A stretch of 64,000 nt of DNA from Salinibaculum litoreum (lineage in GTDB: Archaea > Halobacteriota > Halobacteria > Halobacteriales > Haloarculaceae). This document shows positions 7,819 through 16,656 of the stretch, in pieces; the first letter of the stretch is position 1, and each line of letters starts with the position of its first letter. The translations under genes were made by a program, and so were the position numbers. The DNA is taken from assembly GCA_009789175.1 (NCBI GenBank), contig CP046866.1:2666001-2730000 (forward strand), in the 5' to 3' direction. The notes beneath the pieces were generated by a model that was not told the DNA's origin, did not search any database, and saw only the letters and a list, made by a program, of their open reading frames with translations.

Positions 7819-8775
7819 TCAGTACGTGTCCACGTCAGTGCCGACAGAACAGACGTACTCGCCGCTTGCGACGTGGGGGAGCCGGCGGGACCGCCAGAAG
7901 ACGCCCGAGGAGTCCGCAGTCACTTCCTCTTTGCTGGTGCCAAAGACGTCGGTCACCTCGAAGAGGGTCTGTCCCGCGGAGACGCGGTCACCCAGCTCGA
8001 CGTTGAAGTCGACGAGGCCGCCGACGGGCGAACCGTACTGTTCGAACCCGGAGGCACGGGTCTGAGGGCGTGGCGTGACTGTCCCTTCCAGGAAGTCGTA
8101 GTACTGGAGGACGTTGAAGACGCCGTTGACGCCGGCCTGAATCGATGTTTCGTCCCAGCCGACACAGCCGCCCAGTTCGGGGTCGACGGTCGGGACGCCG
8201 TCGTCGGGGGCTGCCCGGGCGAGTTGCCCGTCCGGTCCTTTCTGGTCCAGCACGTGGCCACAGCCGAAGACCTTGGCGAGTTCGAGACACTCGTCGTGGA
8301 GGCGATGCCGGGTGCCACACCGGACCCGGACTTCCTCTATCATCTGCGAGGTCGACCCCTGGTGGAGGTCCAGCGCGAGGTCGGCACGGCTGGCGGCCTC
8401 GAAGGTGGCAGCCGCGATGCGTTCGGAGGTTGTTCCGTTTCCGTCGCCGGGATATGCCCGGTTGAGCTTGGTGTCGTCGATTGGGTTGCGGTGCTGGGCC
8501 ATCTGATAGGCGTAGTAGTTTGCGACGCCGACGACCAGTATCGTCCCGGCGATGTCGGCTGGGTCCAGTTGGGGAACGACCCGCTGGATGACACCGACAC
8601 CGTTGAGTTCGTCGCCGTCGCTTGCGGCCTGCATGTACAGCGTCTTCCCGTCACGAGCGCCATTTATGACCGCGACGGGGAGCCGGACGGGGCTACCGTC
8701 ACGGGCTTCCCCGACACGGAGCCTGCCGGTCTCGACCTCGCCGGGGCTGGCACTCGCCGTGCCGAGACTCGTCAT
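7819..8775 (-). CDS. Succinylglutamate desuccinylase/aspartoacylase family protein
   Basis: A 318-residue M14-fold zinc deacylase or carboxypeptidase-like enzyme. Residues about 30-110 carry NGARDGKTLYMQAASDGDEL (the H-x-x-E zinc site seems altered to GARDG/DGDEL), then HRNPIDDTKLNRAYPGD and ALDLHQGS (third zinc ligand). The C-terminus (about 245-318) is a barrel/biotinyl-like domain with GGLVDFNVELGDRVSAGQTL. Substrate is unknown; members of this family remove acyl groups from amino acids or peptides. It starts just before the divergent small gene at 8877. Confidence 0.82.
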   Translation of the reverse strand: MTSLGTASASPGEVETGRLRVGEARDGSPVRLPVAVINGARDGKTLYMQAASDGDELNGVGVIQRVVPQLDPADIAGTILVVGVANYYAYQMAQHRNPIDDTKLNRAYPGDGNGTTSERIAAATFEAASRADLALDLHQGSTSQMIEEVRVRCGTRHRLHDECLELAKVFGCGHVLDQKGPDGQLARAAPDDGVPTVDPELGGCVGWDETSIQAGVNGVFNVLQYYDFLEGTVTPRPQTRASGFEQYGSPVGGLVDFNVELGDRVSAGQTLFEVTDVFGTSKEEVTADSSGVFWRSRRLPHVASGEYVCSVGTDVDTY

Positions 8776-8876
8776 TATCGGTAGTGGACGGCCCCACGGT
8801 CTTTAGCTTTCGTTTTGCAGTCGGTCACTGTCCCGGAACCGACGCGACTATTGGGACAGCGACCCTACAGACGGCC

Positions 8877-9137
8877 ATGTCGATCGAGGACCAGCCCAGC
8901 GGTCGGGCCGCACTCGTCGAGGCGTTGCAGGTCCGGCGAAACCTCAAGCGTGGTCTCGCTGTCGGCGTGGGCTTTGCGGTGGCCGTGTTCGTTTTCTTCG
9001 TCGCCCTCGCGCCACAGACGACACGCTCGCGGCTGTACTACTTCGGGCTGGCGTTCGTGCTGGCGTTGACCACGAGCGGGCTGGTCGCGGCGCTGCTGGT
9101 GATGCGTCGCGCCTATCACCTCTCACAGGAGCTATGA
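8877..9137 (+). CDS. Small two-TM membrane protein
   Basis: An 86-residue protein (MSIEDQPSGR) with a cytoplasmic head and two membrane helices (GLAVGVGFAVAVFVFFVAL, YYFGLAFVLALTTSGLVAAL) followed by a short RRAYHLSQEL tail. Similar small proteins are common in haloarchaea but none has a known role. The ATG at 8877 is chosen because the upstream frame lacks protein-like composition. Its 3' end overlaps the convergent PhoU/TrkA-C gene by 6 bp. Confidence 0.75.
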   Translation: MSIEDQPSGRAALVEALQVRRNLKRGLAVGVGFAVAVFVFFVALAPQTTRSRLYYFGLAFVLALTTSGLVAALLVMRRAYHLSQEL

Positions 9138-10328
9138 GGCCTGGTCGGCCAGCCGCTCGGAGCCGGCCTGGGTCCCCTTGGCGATGATGATATCACCGGC
9201 CGACAGCGGCGTCTCCGGTCCCGGCGACACGTCCCAGTCCGTCTCGTCGGCTGCGCCGGCGCGCCGAACCGCGATGACGCGCATCCCCGTAGCCGTCTTG
9301 ACTGCCGCATCGCCGATGGTCGTCCCGTCGAGGTCGCTGCCGGCCTCGACGGCCAGCCTGACGATGAGTTCGTCGCTCTCGTAGACGGCTTCCTCGACGA
9401 CGGGGTGTGTCGACAGTCCCCGGAGGACCCCCTCGCTGATTTCCAGTGCAGCGTCGGAGATGACCTCCGTACTGGAGGCCAACTGGACCAGCCCGCGCAA
9501 GGAGACGGGCTCTTCGACCCGTCCCGCCGCCCGCAGGGTCCACGCCTCGAAGCGGGACTGCAAGGCATCGACCTCGGCTTCGAGTTCGAACACCTCCTTG
9601 GCAACGTCTTCGGAGTCGAACAGAATAGCACCGTAGGCCAAATCCACCGCCAACTCGCCCATGTCTTTCATGAGGACGATGGAGTCGACAGCGCGTTCGA
9701 GGTCCGACGAGGCGCTCTCGACGGCTTCGGGCCGGTCGTAGGCCTCGCCGGTCGCGTCGGCGTACACCTCCGCGATGCCCTCCTCGGGACCGCGGAAGAC
9801 GACCACGTCGCCGGCCCGCACCTCCGTGGTCGCGTCGGGGTTGAGCAGCCAGCCTTCCTCGCGGCGGATAGCAAGCGCACGCACCCCCGTCTCGGTTTCG
9901 AGGTTCAGCCCGCCAAGCGTCGCCCCCGAAAGCGGGGACTCGGCTCCGATTTCGGCCCGGACCAGCGTCTCGAGTGCCTCGGGGAGGGCGGCGCGCATCT
10001 CCTCGGGGAGGCCGATGTCCTCCAGGACGATTTTGGCGATGTCGCCGGCGGCGTCGCTAATCTTCTCGGCAGCGCCGACGATACCCAACACGGGGGCCAG
10101 TGCCTCGGCGTCGGCGGGCTTGCGTGCGGCCATGAGGAGACTCATCCGGGCCTGCATCTGGAGGACATCCATCTTTTCCTCTAAGGCCAGCACCTCCTGT
10201 GCCACGTCGTCGCTGCCCAACAGGACGGCGGAGTACGAGAGGTCGATGAGCAACTCGGCGGTGTCTTTCATCTCCGCGAGTAGCTCTTTGACACTCTGTG
10301 GTTCGTACTCCACCTCGCCATCTGCCAT
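9132..10328 (-). CDS. PhoU/TrkA-C tandem protein, potassium channel related
   Basis: A 398-residue protein built as a duplicated module: PhoU-like helical domain (about 10-105), TrkA-C/RCK_C domain (about 120-195), second PhoU-like (about 215-300) and second TrkA-C (about 315-395). Matching half-repeats include LIDLSYSAVLLGSDDVAQEV and VDLAYGAILFDSEDVAKEVF. TrkA-C domains bind small ligands and regulate K+ transport; no membrane segment is present, so it probably acts as a cytoplasmic regulator of a separate channel or transporter. The start at 10328 (MADGEVEYEP) is preferred to a GC-rich upstream ATG. Confidence 0.85.
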   Translation of the reverse strand: MADGEVEYEPQSVKELLAEMKDTAELLIDLSYSAVLLGSDDVAQEVLALEEKMDVLQMQARMSLLMAARKPADAEALAPVLGIVGAAEKISDAAGDIAKIVLEDIGLPEEMRAALPEALETLVRAEIGAESPLSGATLGGLNLETETGVRALAIRREEGWLLNPDATTEVRAGDVVVFRGPEEGIAEVYADATGEAYDRPEAVESASSDLERAVDSIVLMKDMGELAVDLAYGAILFDSEDVAKEVFELEAEVDALQSRFEAWTLRAAGRVEEPVSLRGLVQLASSTEVISDAALEISEGVLRGLSTHPVVEEAVYESDELIVRLAVEAGSDLDGTTIGDAAVKTATGMRVIAVRRAGAADETDWDVSPGPETPLSAGDIIIAKGTQAGSERLADQAS

Positions 10329-10542
10329 ACCCACATCTCCGCGGTCCCCGGGCAAAAACGTTGCCCGCCACGCTGTACGGCACCGAGTACCGTGGACGCG
10401 ACAACGGAACGGACTGATAGTTTACACCTGTGGCCCTATATTCGTATAGAAAAGACACACATTCAGAAAACGAGTGGGCGCGTGTCGGTACTGGACGGTC
10501 CAAATGGTAATGTTTTTTCCTGCACGTGGAAAAGTCGGTGGT

Positions 10543-11694
10543 ATGTCCGAGGAACTCAAGAAGGGATTGCGGGGCGTTCTCGTCGCCGAGTCCAGCATGA
10601 GCTACATCGACGGTGACGCGGGACGGCTCATCTACAACGGCTACGACATTGAGGACCTAGCCGAGGGCGCAAGCTACGAGGAAGTCCTGTATCTGCTGTG
10701 GGAGGGCGAGTTGCCAACACGTGACGAACTGGACGCGTTCACGGACTCGATGAGTGCCGAGCGCGCTATCGATGACGTGACACTCGACGCGTTGCGCGAC
10801 CTCGCGGCTGTCGACGAGGACCCGATGGCAGCGCTGCGGACGGCCGTCTCCACGCTGTCGGCAAGCGAACCCGAGACCGACGCCGACCCCGAGGATCTCG
10901 ACGCCGCTCGCCGGAAGAGTCGCCGCATCGTCGCGAAGATTCCGACGATCCTCGCCAACTACGACCGATTCCGCCGTGGCGAGGATGCCATCGAACCCCG
11001 CGAGGACCTCTCTCATGCCGGCAACTTCCTGTACATGTTGACCGGCGAGGAGCCAAGCGATGTCGCCGAGGAGACCTTCGATATGGCGCTCATCCTGCAT
11101 GCCGACCACGGTTTCAATGCCTCGACGTTCACGACGCTCGTCATCTCCTCGACGCTTGCGGACGTTTACCCCGCTGTCACCGGCGGTATCGGTGCCCTGT
11201 CCGGCCCGCTACACGGCGGTGCCAATCAGGATGTCATCGAGGCGCTGCTGGAACTCGACGACAGCGACATGGACCCCATCGAGTGGGTCAAACACAAATC
11301 CGAGCAGGGCGAGCGCGTCCCCGGCTGGGGTCACGGCGTCTACAACACCAAAGACCCCCGCGCGAAGATTCTCCAGTCCAAACTGGAGGACCTCACCGAG
11401 GAAGACGGCGAGACCAAGTGGCTCGATTACACCACGACCATCGAGGAGTATCTCACCGACGAGAAGAACCTCCCCGAGAAAGGCATCGCCCCGAACGTCG
11501 ACTTCTACTCGGGCTCGGTCTACTACAAGCTCGGCATCCCGGTGGACATGTACACGCCCATCTTCGCGATGGCCCGCGCCGGTGGCTGGGTCGGCCACAT
11601 CCTCGAATACATCGAAGATAACCGTCTCATCCGCCCGCGGGGTCGCTACGTCGGCCCGAAAGACCTCGACCTGACGCCCATCGACGAGCGGTAA
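10543..11694 (+). CDS. citZ: Citrate synthase
   Basis: A 383-residue type I-like short citrate synthase condensing acetyl-CoA and oxaloacetate at the entry of the TCA cycle. Visible signatures are LIYNGYDIEDLAEG near the N-terminus, LHADHGFNASTF and SGPLHGGANQ (first catalytic His), PGWGHGVYNTKDPRAKIL (second catalytic His), NVDFYSGSVYYKLGIP (catalytic Asp) and RPRGRYVGP at the C-terminus. The start at 10543 (MSEELKKGLR) matches haloarchaeal homologues; the longer frame adds non-coding sequence. A T-rich stretch about 25 bp upstream is a weak TATA candidate. It is divergent from the PhoU/TrkA-C gene. Confidence 0.95.
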   Translation: MSEELKKGLRGVLVAESSMSYIDGDAGRLIYNGYDIEDLAEGASYEEVLYLLWEGELPTRDELDAFTDSMSAERAIDDVTLDALRDLAAVDEDPMAALRTAVSTLSASEPETDADPEDLDAARRKSRRIVAKIPTILANYDRFRRGEDAIEPREDLSHAGNFLYMLTGEEPSDVAEETFDMALILHADHGFNASTFTTLVISSTLADVYPAVTGGIGALSGPLHGGANQDVIEALLELDDSDMDPIEWVKHKSEQGERVPGWGHGVYNTKDPRAKILQSKLEDLTEEDGETKWLDYTTTIEEYLTDEKNLPEKGIAPNVDFYSGSVYYKLGIPVDMYTPIFAMARAGGWVGHILEYIEDNRLIRPRGRYVGPKDLDLTPIDER

Positions 11695-11927
11695 GGACTG
11701 CCCTGTCCCCCTGCAGACACACCTTCTGACACTTCCTCCCGAGTCGTGACTGTTCTGTGATGCCTTCCGAACCAGATGACTGTCAGCTGTCAGTCACCCG
11801 CCGGGGTTTAAATAGTGAGACGGTCGCGTGACAGCCGTCTGACGGACGCATTATTCCAGTGCTGTCTTGCGTTTTTCAATCGTCAGACGCTCCCGAGGGC
11901 TTAAGTGATGACACTCCCTCGTTGCGG

Positions 11928-11945
11928 GTGCAGTCGCGACTGCAC
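11928..11945. repeat. 18-bp perfect palindrome upstream of ilvA
   Basis: GTGCAGTCGCGACTGCAC reads the same on both strands without a loop, which fits a dimeric regulator's operator better than an RNA hairpin. It lies about 113-130 bp upstream of the ilvA TATA box. No bound protein is known. Confidence 0.6.
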
Positions 11946-12057
11946 GTCACACGCTCACGGTCATTTCCGGGGGCGTCCCAATTTTCGGGCTTCGACTCGA
12001 CAGCCGTGCTCCCACAGACGCCGCCTGTCAGCACCAGCGGAGACCCTGCGAGCCCAG

Positions 12058-12066
12058 TCTATATGC
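12058..12066 (+). promoter_or_regulatory. Candidate TATA box of ilvA
   Basis: TCTATATGC is centred about 28 bp before the ATG at 12090, the spacing of leaderless haloarchaeal promoters. Confidence 0.5.
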
Positions 12067-12089
12067 GTGGCGGCGGGAATAGTAGGGAT

Positions 12090-13301
12090 ATGCTCGAATT
12101 TTCTGACGTGCTAGCGGCCCGCGAGCGGGTCGCCGAGACTTCGCGACACACACCACTGGAGTACTCACACACTTTCTCTGCGATGACCGGCGCGGACGTA
12201 CACCTGAAACTGGAGACCTTCCAGCGGACGGGCGCGTTCAAGATTCGCGGCGCGACCAACCGTATCGCGACGCTCTCCGAGGAGGCCCGCGAGCGCGGCA
12301 TCGTCACAGCGAGTGCGGGCAACCACGCACAGGGAGTCGCACTCGCCGCCTCGCGGATGGGCGTCGACGCCAAGGTCGTCATGCCACAGGACGCACCAAT
12401 CTCGAAAGTCAAGGCCACCCGTAGCTACGGCGCGGAGGTCGTCCTCGAGGGGGTCGACTACGACGCCGCGGCCGAGTACGCACACGAACTCGAAGCCAAG
12501 GAGGACCGCTACTACCTGCACGCCTTCGACGACGACATGGTGATGGCCGGGCAGGGGACTATCGGACTGGAAATCGTCGAGGACCTGCCCGGCGTCGACA
12601 CGGTGGTCGTCCCCATCGGCGGCGGCGGACTCATCAGCGGGGTCGCCACCGCGCTCACGGGCAAAGACTCCGATATCAGGGTGATCGGCGTTCAGGCCGA
12701 GGGTGCCTCCAGCGCGGCGCGGTCACTCCGGACGGGCGAACTGGTGGAACTGGATGCCGTCGACACCATCGCCGACGGCATCGCCACCCGCTCCATCGGC
12801 GAGCGAACCTTCGAGGTCATCAAAGAGCGGGTTGACGAGGTGGTGACCGTCTCCGACGACGAAATCGCAGTGGCGCTGACGACGCTGCTAGAGCGGGGCA
12901 AGACGCTGGTCGAGGGCGCGGGTGCGGTCCCGCTGGCCGCGTTGTTGTACGAGAGGTTCGACTACGGCGAGGACGAGACCATCGTCCCGGCGCTGTGTGG
13001 GGGGAACATCGACATGAACACGCTGACGACGGTCATCGTCCGGGGGCTGGCCGAGACCGGTCGCTACCTGCGGTTGCGGACGGTGCTTGAGGACCGACCG
13101 GGCACGCTGGAGGAGTTTGTCGGCATCATCGCGGCCAACGACGCCAACATCTACGCCATCCAGCACGACCGGACCTCCCGGAACGTGGCGATGGACGACG
13201 CCGAGGTGGAACTGGACCTCGAAACGCGCGGCCCCGACCACGTCGAGGAACTCATCGCGGCGCTGGAACAGGCCGGCTACGAGATAGACGTGCTGGTCTG
13301 A
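12090..13301 (+). CDS. ilvA: Threonine ammonia-lyase (threonine dehydratase) with ACT domain
   Basis: A 403-residue PLP enzyme converting threonine to 2-oxobutyrate for isoleucine synthesis or catabolism. The PLP lysine is K51 in TGAFKIRGATN; other signatures are ASAGNHAQGVA, PIGGGGLISGV (phosphate cup) and ALCGGNIDMN. Residues about 330-403 form an ACT regulatory domain (RLRTVLEDRPGTLEEFVGII). The length and single ACT domain match the short haloarchaeal IlvA/TdcB form. The ATG at 12090 fits both the family start and the TATA box; the open frame upstream is non-coding. Confidence 0.93.
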   Translation: MLEFSDVLAARERVAETSRHTPLEYSHTFSAMTGADVHLKLETFQRTGAFKIRGATNRIATLSEEARERGIVTASAGNHAQGVALAASRMGVDAKVVMPQDAPISKVKATRSYGAEVVLEGVDYDAAAEYAHELEAKEDRYYLHAFDDDMVMAGQGTIGLEIVEDLPGVDTVVVPIGGGGLISGVATALTGKDSDIRVIGVQAEGASSAARSLRTGELVELDAVDTIADGIATRSIGERTFEVIKERVDEVVTVSDDEIAVALTTLLERGKTLVEGAGAVPLAALLYERFDYGEDETIVPALCGGNIDMNTLTTVIVRGLAETGRYLRLRTVLEDRPGTLEEFVGIIAANDANIYAIQHDRTSRNVAMDDAEVELDLETRGPDHVEELIAALEQAGYEIDVLV

Positions 13302-13326
13302 GACAGACCGCCGCCTGCCGCCAGTG

Positions 13327-14337
13327 TCAGTCGTCGTGGGTGTCGGCGACATCCACGTCGTGTTCGTGTTCGCCGATTGTGGTCTCGGCGAGAAACGCCT
13401 CGGCGTCGGCCCGGCCATCGGCCAGCAGGCGCTCGATGAACGCCGCCGACCGGTCGAGCTTCGAGGCGTAGCCCAGGCGCTCGTCCAGGACGATGCGTCG
13501 GATTTCGGTGTGGTTGTAGTACGCCCCGGAGAGCTGACCGGCGTCTATCCAGTCGTTGACCGTCTGGATGAACCGCAGTTCCTGGTTCAGCGAGATGTTG
13601 CCGGCGAGTTCGTTGCGCCGGTCGACGATTTCCTCGACGCTTGTCGGCTCGCCCTCGCGAGTCTGTGGGTTTATCTGGATGACCCACAGTTCGTCGGGTT
13701 TCCGTGCCGGTGCGGTGTGCATCAGGTCATAGACCGGCGGGTTCTGGGAGAACAGACCGTCCCAGTGGTAGTGGCCGTCGATTTCGACGGCCTCGAACAG
13801 CGACGGTACGGCCGCCGATGCCAGCATCGCCTCGGCCGTGATGGATTCGTCGCTGAAGGTCTCGAACTCGCCGTCGTTGATGTCGACAGTCCCGACGACG
13901 AGTCGGGGTGTCTCCGGACCGACGAGGTCTGGCACGCGGTCGAAGTCCACGTGGCGTTCGAGCAGGCGACGGAACTCCCGCTTGCCGAGGTCGGCAAAGG
14001 GGTGGTGATAGGGACTGATTGTCGGCGTCGGTGCGGCCCCGTGCTGGAGGCGTGACCACCAGACCCCCCATTCGTTGAGTATCCACTGATAGGGGTCATC
14101 GGCCGCGATGTCCGCCCACAGTTCTTCGATGGTGTCGACGGCCCCGTCGCCCCCGCCGGTGAGATAGCCATACCAGCCCGCAAGCGCCGAGACCGCACCC
14201 CCGGAGGTCCCGCTCAGCCCGACCAACCGGCAGTCCTCGCACTCCTCGATGTGTGGCAACAGCGTCTGTAACACCCCTGCGGTAAACGCCGTATGGCTCC
14301 CGCCGCCCTGACAGGCGATAGCGATGTTCGACGTCAC
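13327..14337 (-). CDS. phaZ: Patatin-like phospholipase, probable PHA depolymerase
   Basis: A 336-residue patatin-fold hydrolase. The oxyanion loop is CQGGGSHTAF at residues 9-18, the nucleophile Ser45 lies in LSGTSGGA, and the dyad Asp is in HYHWDGLF. Haloferax mediterranei PhaZh1, a granule-associated patatin, degrades native polyhydroxyalkanoate and is encoded with bdhA. Here too the gene overlaps the upstream bdhA-like gene by 4 bp (ATGA), so a joint role in PHA mobilisation is the best inference. A lipid acyl hydrolase remains possible since no PHA-specific motif can be checked by eye. Confidence 0.8.
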   Translation of the reverse strand: MTSNIAIACQGGGSHTAFTAGVLQTLLPHIEECEDCRLVGLSGTSGGAVSALAGWYGYLTGGGDGAVDTIEELWADIAADDPYQWILNEWGVWWSRLQHGAAPTPTISPYHHPFADLGKREFRRLLERHVDFDRVPDLVGPETPRLVVGTVDINDGEFETFSDESITAEAMLASAAVPSLFEAVEIDGHYHWDGLFSQNPPVYDLMHTAPARKPDELWVIQINPQTREGEPTSVEEIVDRRNELAGNISLNQELRFIQTVNDWIDAGQLSGAYYNHTEIRRIVLDERLGYASKLDRSAAFIERLLADGRADAEAFLAETTIGEHEHDVDVADTHDD

Positions 14338-15191
14338 AGGTACGTCGAGAGGTGACCGCCGTCGAAGGTAAGGTCACCGCCGTTGAGATGCCGCGCACGC
14401 TTCGAGAAGCCAAACGCGAAGAGGTTGGCCACGTCGACGGGTTCCATCATCTCTTTCACGCGGGAGTGGCCGAGCATCACGTCCTCGACGACTTCCTCCT
14501 CGGAGATACCGCGCTCCTCGGCGGTATCGGGAATCTGGTTCGTGACCAGCGGTGTCTTCACGTAGCCCGTCGAGATGGAAAACCCACGTACAGTTCCCTC
14601 ACCCTCGGCAGCGATACACTTGGTCAGCCCGCGCAGGCCGAACTTCGCGGAGATGTAGGCCACCTTGTCTTTCGTCGCGATATGGCCGTGAATCGAGGAC
14701 ATGTTCCCGATAGCACCGATGCCGTCGTCGGTCGCCCGGATGTGGGGAAGCGCGTGTTTGGCCAGCAGAAACGGCGCTCGTAGCATCACGTCGTGCATCA
14801 CATCGAACTGCTCGGTGGGGAACTCGTCGATGGGGTCGATATGCTGGAGCCCGGCGATGTTGGCGACGTATCGTAGCTCTCCCAACTCTGCCGCGGCGTC
14901 GGTCAGTGCTGCGATTTCGTCTTCCTCGACGAGATCTGCGACGACCGTCTCGACGCTGCCCGAGACGTTGCACGCCTTTGCCTTCTCGACGGTCTCGGCC
15001 AGCCCCTCCTCGTCGACATCCGATGCGACGACGGTCAACCCGTTGTACGCGAGTGCGATTGCCGTCGCCCGGCCGATACCCGAGCCGCCCCCGGTGACGA
15101 TAGCCACTGACTGGTCCGTGAAGTGGTCGTCGTCGATGGTCTCTATCTCTTCGGGGGTCACTTCCGGCGTGTCCGTAACGTCGGATGTCAT
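14334..15191 (-). CDS. bdhA: Short-chain dehydrogenase, probable 3-hydroxybutyrate dehydrogenase
   Basis: A 285-residue classical SDR. A 30-residue N-terminal extension is followed by the NAD motif TGGGSGIGRA, NIAGLQHID, the catalytic Ser in NMSSIHG, and Tyr/Lys in YISAKFGL. The C-terminal NGGDLTFDGGHLSTYL and overall length resemble 3-hydroxybutyrate dehydrogenases, which oxidise the PHB monomer to acetoacetate. It is the first gene of a two-gene unit with the patatin gene, overlapping by 4 bp. The start at 15191 (MTSDVTDTPE) is preferred over a hydrophobic upstream extension. It is divergent from the HIT gene. Confidence 0.82.
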   Translation of the reverse strand: MTSDVTDTPEVTPEEIETIDDDHFTDQSVAIVTGGGSGIGRATAIALAYNGLTVVASDVDEEGLAETVEKAKACNVSGSVETVVADLVEEDEIAALTDAAAELGELRYVANIAGLQHIDPIDEFPTEQFDVMHDVMLRAPFLLAKHALPHIRATDDGIGAIGNMSSIHGHIATKDKVAYISAKFGLRGLTKCIAAEGEGTVRGFSISTGYVKTPLVTNQIPDTAEERGISEEEVVEDVMLGHSRVKEMMEPVDVANLFAFGFSKRARHLNGGDLTFDGGHLSTYL

Positions 15192-15388
15192 CGTATCGCA
15201 CAGTGATAGGGCAGTCAGCACTAAAAAACGGCGCGTTGCCTGACGCAACCCTCGTCGGTCTCCGGACATATAGCAGTCAATGGACAGGAGTCACAGCCGG
15301 GAATCGACGAACCGGACTGGGTGGCGACCGCATGCGAGCAGTCGGCCTGACGGAAACCTTGATAGCGTCGGCGGCCGACCCGCCTGAC

Positions 15389-15811
15389 ATGAGCGAGGAC
15401 TGCCTGTTTTGCCAGATTGTCGACGGCGAGATTCCGAGCAACACGGTCGCCGAGACCGACGACGCCTACGCCTTCCTCGACGTGAACCCGCTCGCGCGCG
15501 GACACACGCTGGTCATCCCCAAAGACCACCACGAACGCGTCGGCGACATGCCCGCCGACACCGCCGGTGCGGTCTTCGAGTTGGTCAACGACGTGACCCC
15601 CGCGGTCGAGGCGGCCGTCGACGCCCCCGCCAGTACCGTCGCGTTCAACAACGGCGAGGACGCCGGCCAGGAGGTCCCTCACGTCCACTGTCACGTCGTC
15701 CCCCGCTTCGCCGAGGACGGCGGCAAGCCCATCCACTCGCTGTTCACCGGCGCGGACCTCTCCGAGGATGAGATGGGCGAGGTGGCCGAGGCCATCCGGG
15801 ACGCGCAGTAG
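15389..15811 (+). CDS. HIT family nucleotide-binding hydrolase
   Basis: A 140-residue histidine-triad protein. The N-terminal zinc pair is CLFCQIVDGEIPS, the core has GHTLVIPKDHHERVGD, and the HIT motif is VPHVHCHVVPRF with the catalytic His. Such proteins hydrolyse AMP-linked or dinucleoside polyphosphate substrates; the cellular substrate is unknown. The start at 15389 places Cys5 and Cys8 as in the family. The ParA-like gene follows after 52 bp. Confidence 0.92.
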   Translation: MSEDCLFCQIVDGEIPSNTVAETDDAYAFLDVNPLARGHTLVIPKDHHERVGDMPADTAGAVFELVNDVTPAVEAAVDAPASTVAFNNGEDAGQEVPHVHCHVVPRFAEDGGKPIHSLFTGADLSEDEMGEVAEAIRDAQ

Positions 15812-15863
15812 TGACTGGCAGGAATCACGTAGCTTTTTGACAGAGAAGGAACCAGCCCCGGCC

Positions 15864-16598
15864 ATGACGCGAACGGTGGCACTCGCTGGAGCGACTGGCG
15901 GTGCCGGTACGACGCGACTCGCAGTGGAGATGGGGGCCGTCCTCGCCCGGTCGGGGCGGGACGTGGCAATCGTCGATGCAGCCTACGAAACCCAGGGACT
16001 GGCCGACTACGTCGAGGGGCCAATCGAGGCCGACGTGACGGAACTGGTCACCGACGGCGCTCCAATCGAGGAGGTGGTCCACCCCGTGGGGCTGGAGACG
16101 CCGGGCCAGCTCTCGCTGTGTCCGGCCCGGGCACCGTTCGAGCGCATCGCGCGGGCCAAGACCGCCGCCGCTGCCGAGGAACTGGAGAAACAGGTCGCCG
16201 CCATCGCGCTCTCCCACGACGCGGTCCTGATAGACACGCCGCCGGTCGCGAGCAACCAGGCCGTCGCCGCCGTCAACACCGCGGAGCGAGTGGTGGCAGT
16301 CACGCCCGACAGCCGCCGTGGTGCGGATGCGCTTGCCCGCCTGCAGGGTCGGCTGGCCGACGTGGGTGCCTCGTTGGATGCCGTCGTCGGGACCGTCGCC
16401 GACGAGGGATACGTCGAGGCCGCCGACGTGCGCGTGCCAAGGGCCGACACCGACGACCCTGCGGCCTGTCCGGTGGCACACGAGGGTGAAAGCCCGCTCA
16501 TGCCGGCCGTCGCCGAGGCTGCCGAGGTGGTACTCGCCGACGCGGTCGATGCCGGCGTCGAGGATGACGGCCGACTCGGGGGACTCTTCGGCGGGTAG
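15864..16598 (+). CDS. ParA/MinD-like protein lacking the P-loop lysine
   Basis: A 244-residue protein with the fold pattern of ParA/MinD ATPases: MTRTVALAGATGGAGTTRLA at the N-terminus, VAIVDAAYETQGLADY in place of the Walker A' strand, AVLIDTPPVASNQA as Walker B, and VVAVTPDSRRGADALARLQ. The usual KGGVGKT is replaced by TGGAGTT, so both signature and P-loop lysines are gone and ATP hydrolysis is doubtful. It follows the HIT gene and precedes a small ORF on the same strand. Its function is unknown; a regulatory or scaffolding role is possible. Confidence 0.75.
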   Translation: MTRTVALAGATGGAGTTRLAVEMGAVLARSGRDVAIVDAAYETQGLADYVEGPIEADVTELVTDGAPIEEVVHPVGLETPGQLSLCPARAPFERIARAKTAAAAEELEKQVAAIALSHDAVLIDTPPVASNQAVAAVNTAERVVAVTPDSRRGADALARLQGRLADVGASLDAVVGTVADEGYVEAADVRVPRADTDDPAACPVAHEGESPLMPAVAEAAEVVLADAVDAGVEDDGRLGGLFGG

Positions 16599-16656
16599 GC
16601 GGCCTGGGACGGTGACCGGCGGTAACGTCTTGCCACTTGCGTCACGAGTGGGCGAC

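Larger units (their letters stand above)
11695..12089. other. 395-bp intergenic region before ilvA
   Basis: No gene is visible. It holds a TATA-like GGTTTAAATAG at about 11805, an 18-bp perfect palindrome at 11928-11945, and a second TATA-like TCTATATGC at 12058-12066 placed correctly for a leaderless ilvA transcript. The upstream TATA far from ilvA might belong to a longer leader or an unannotated RNA. Confidence 0.5.
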
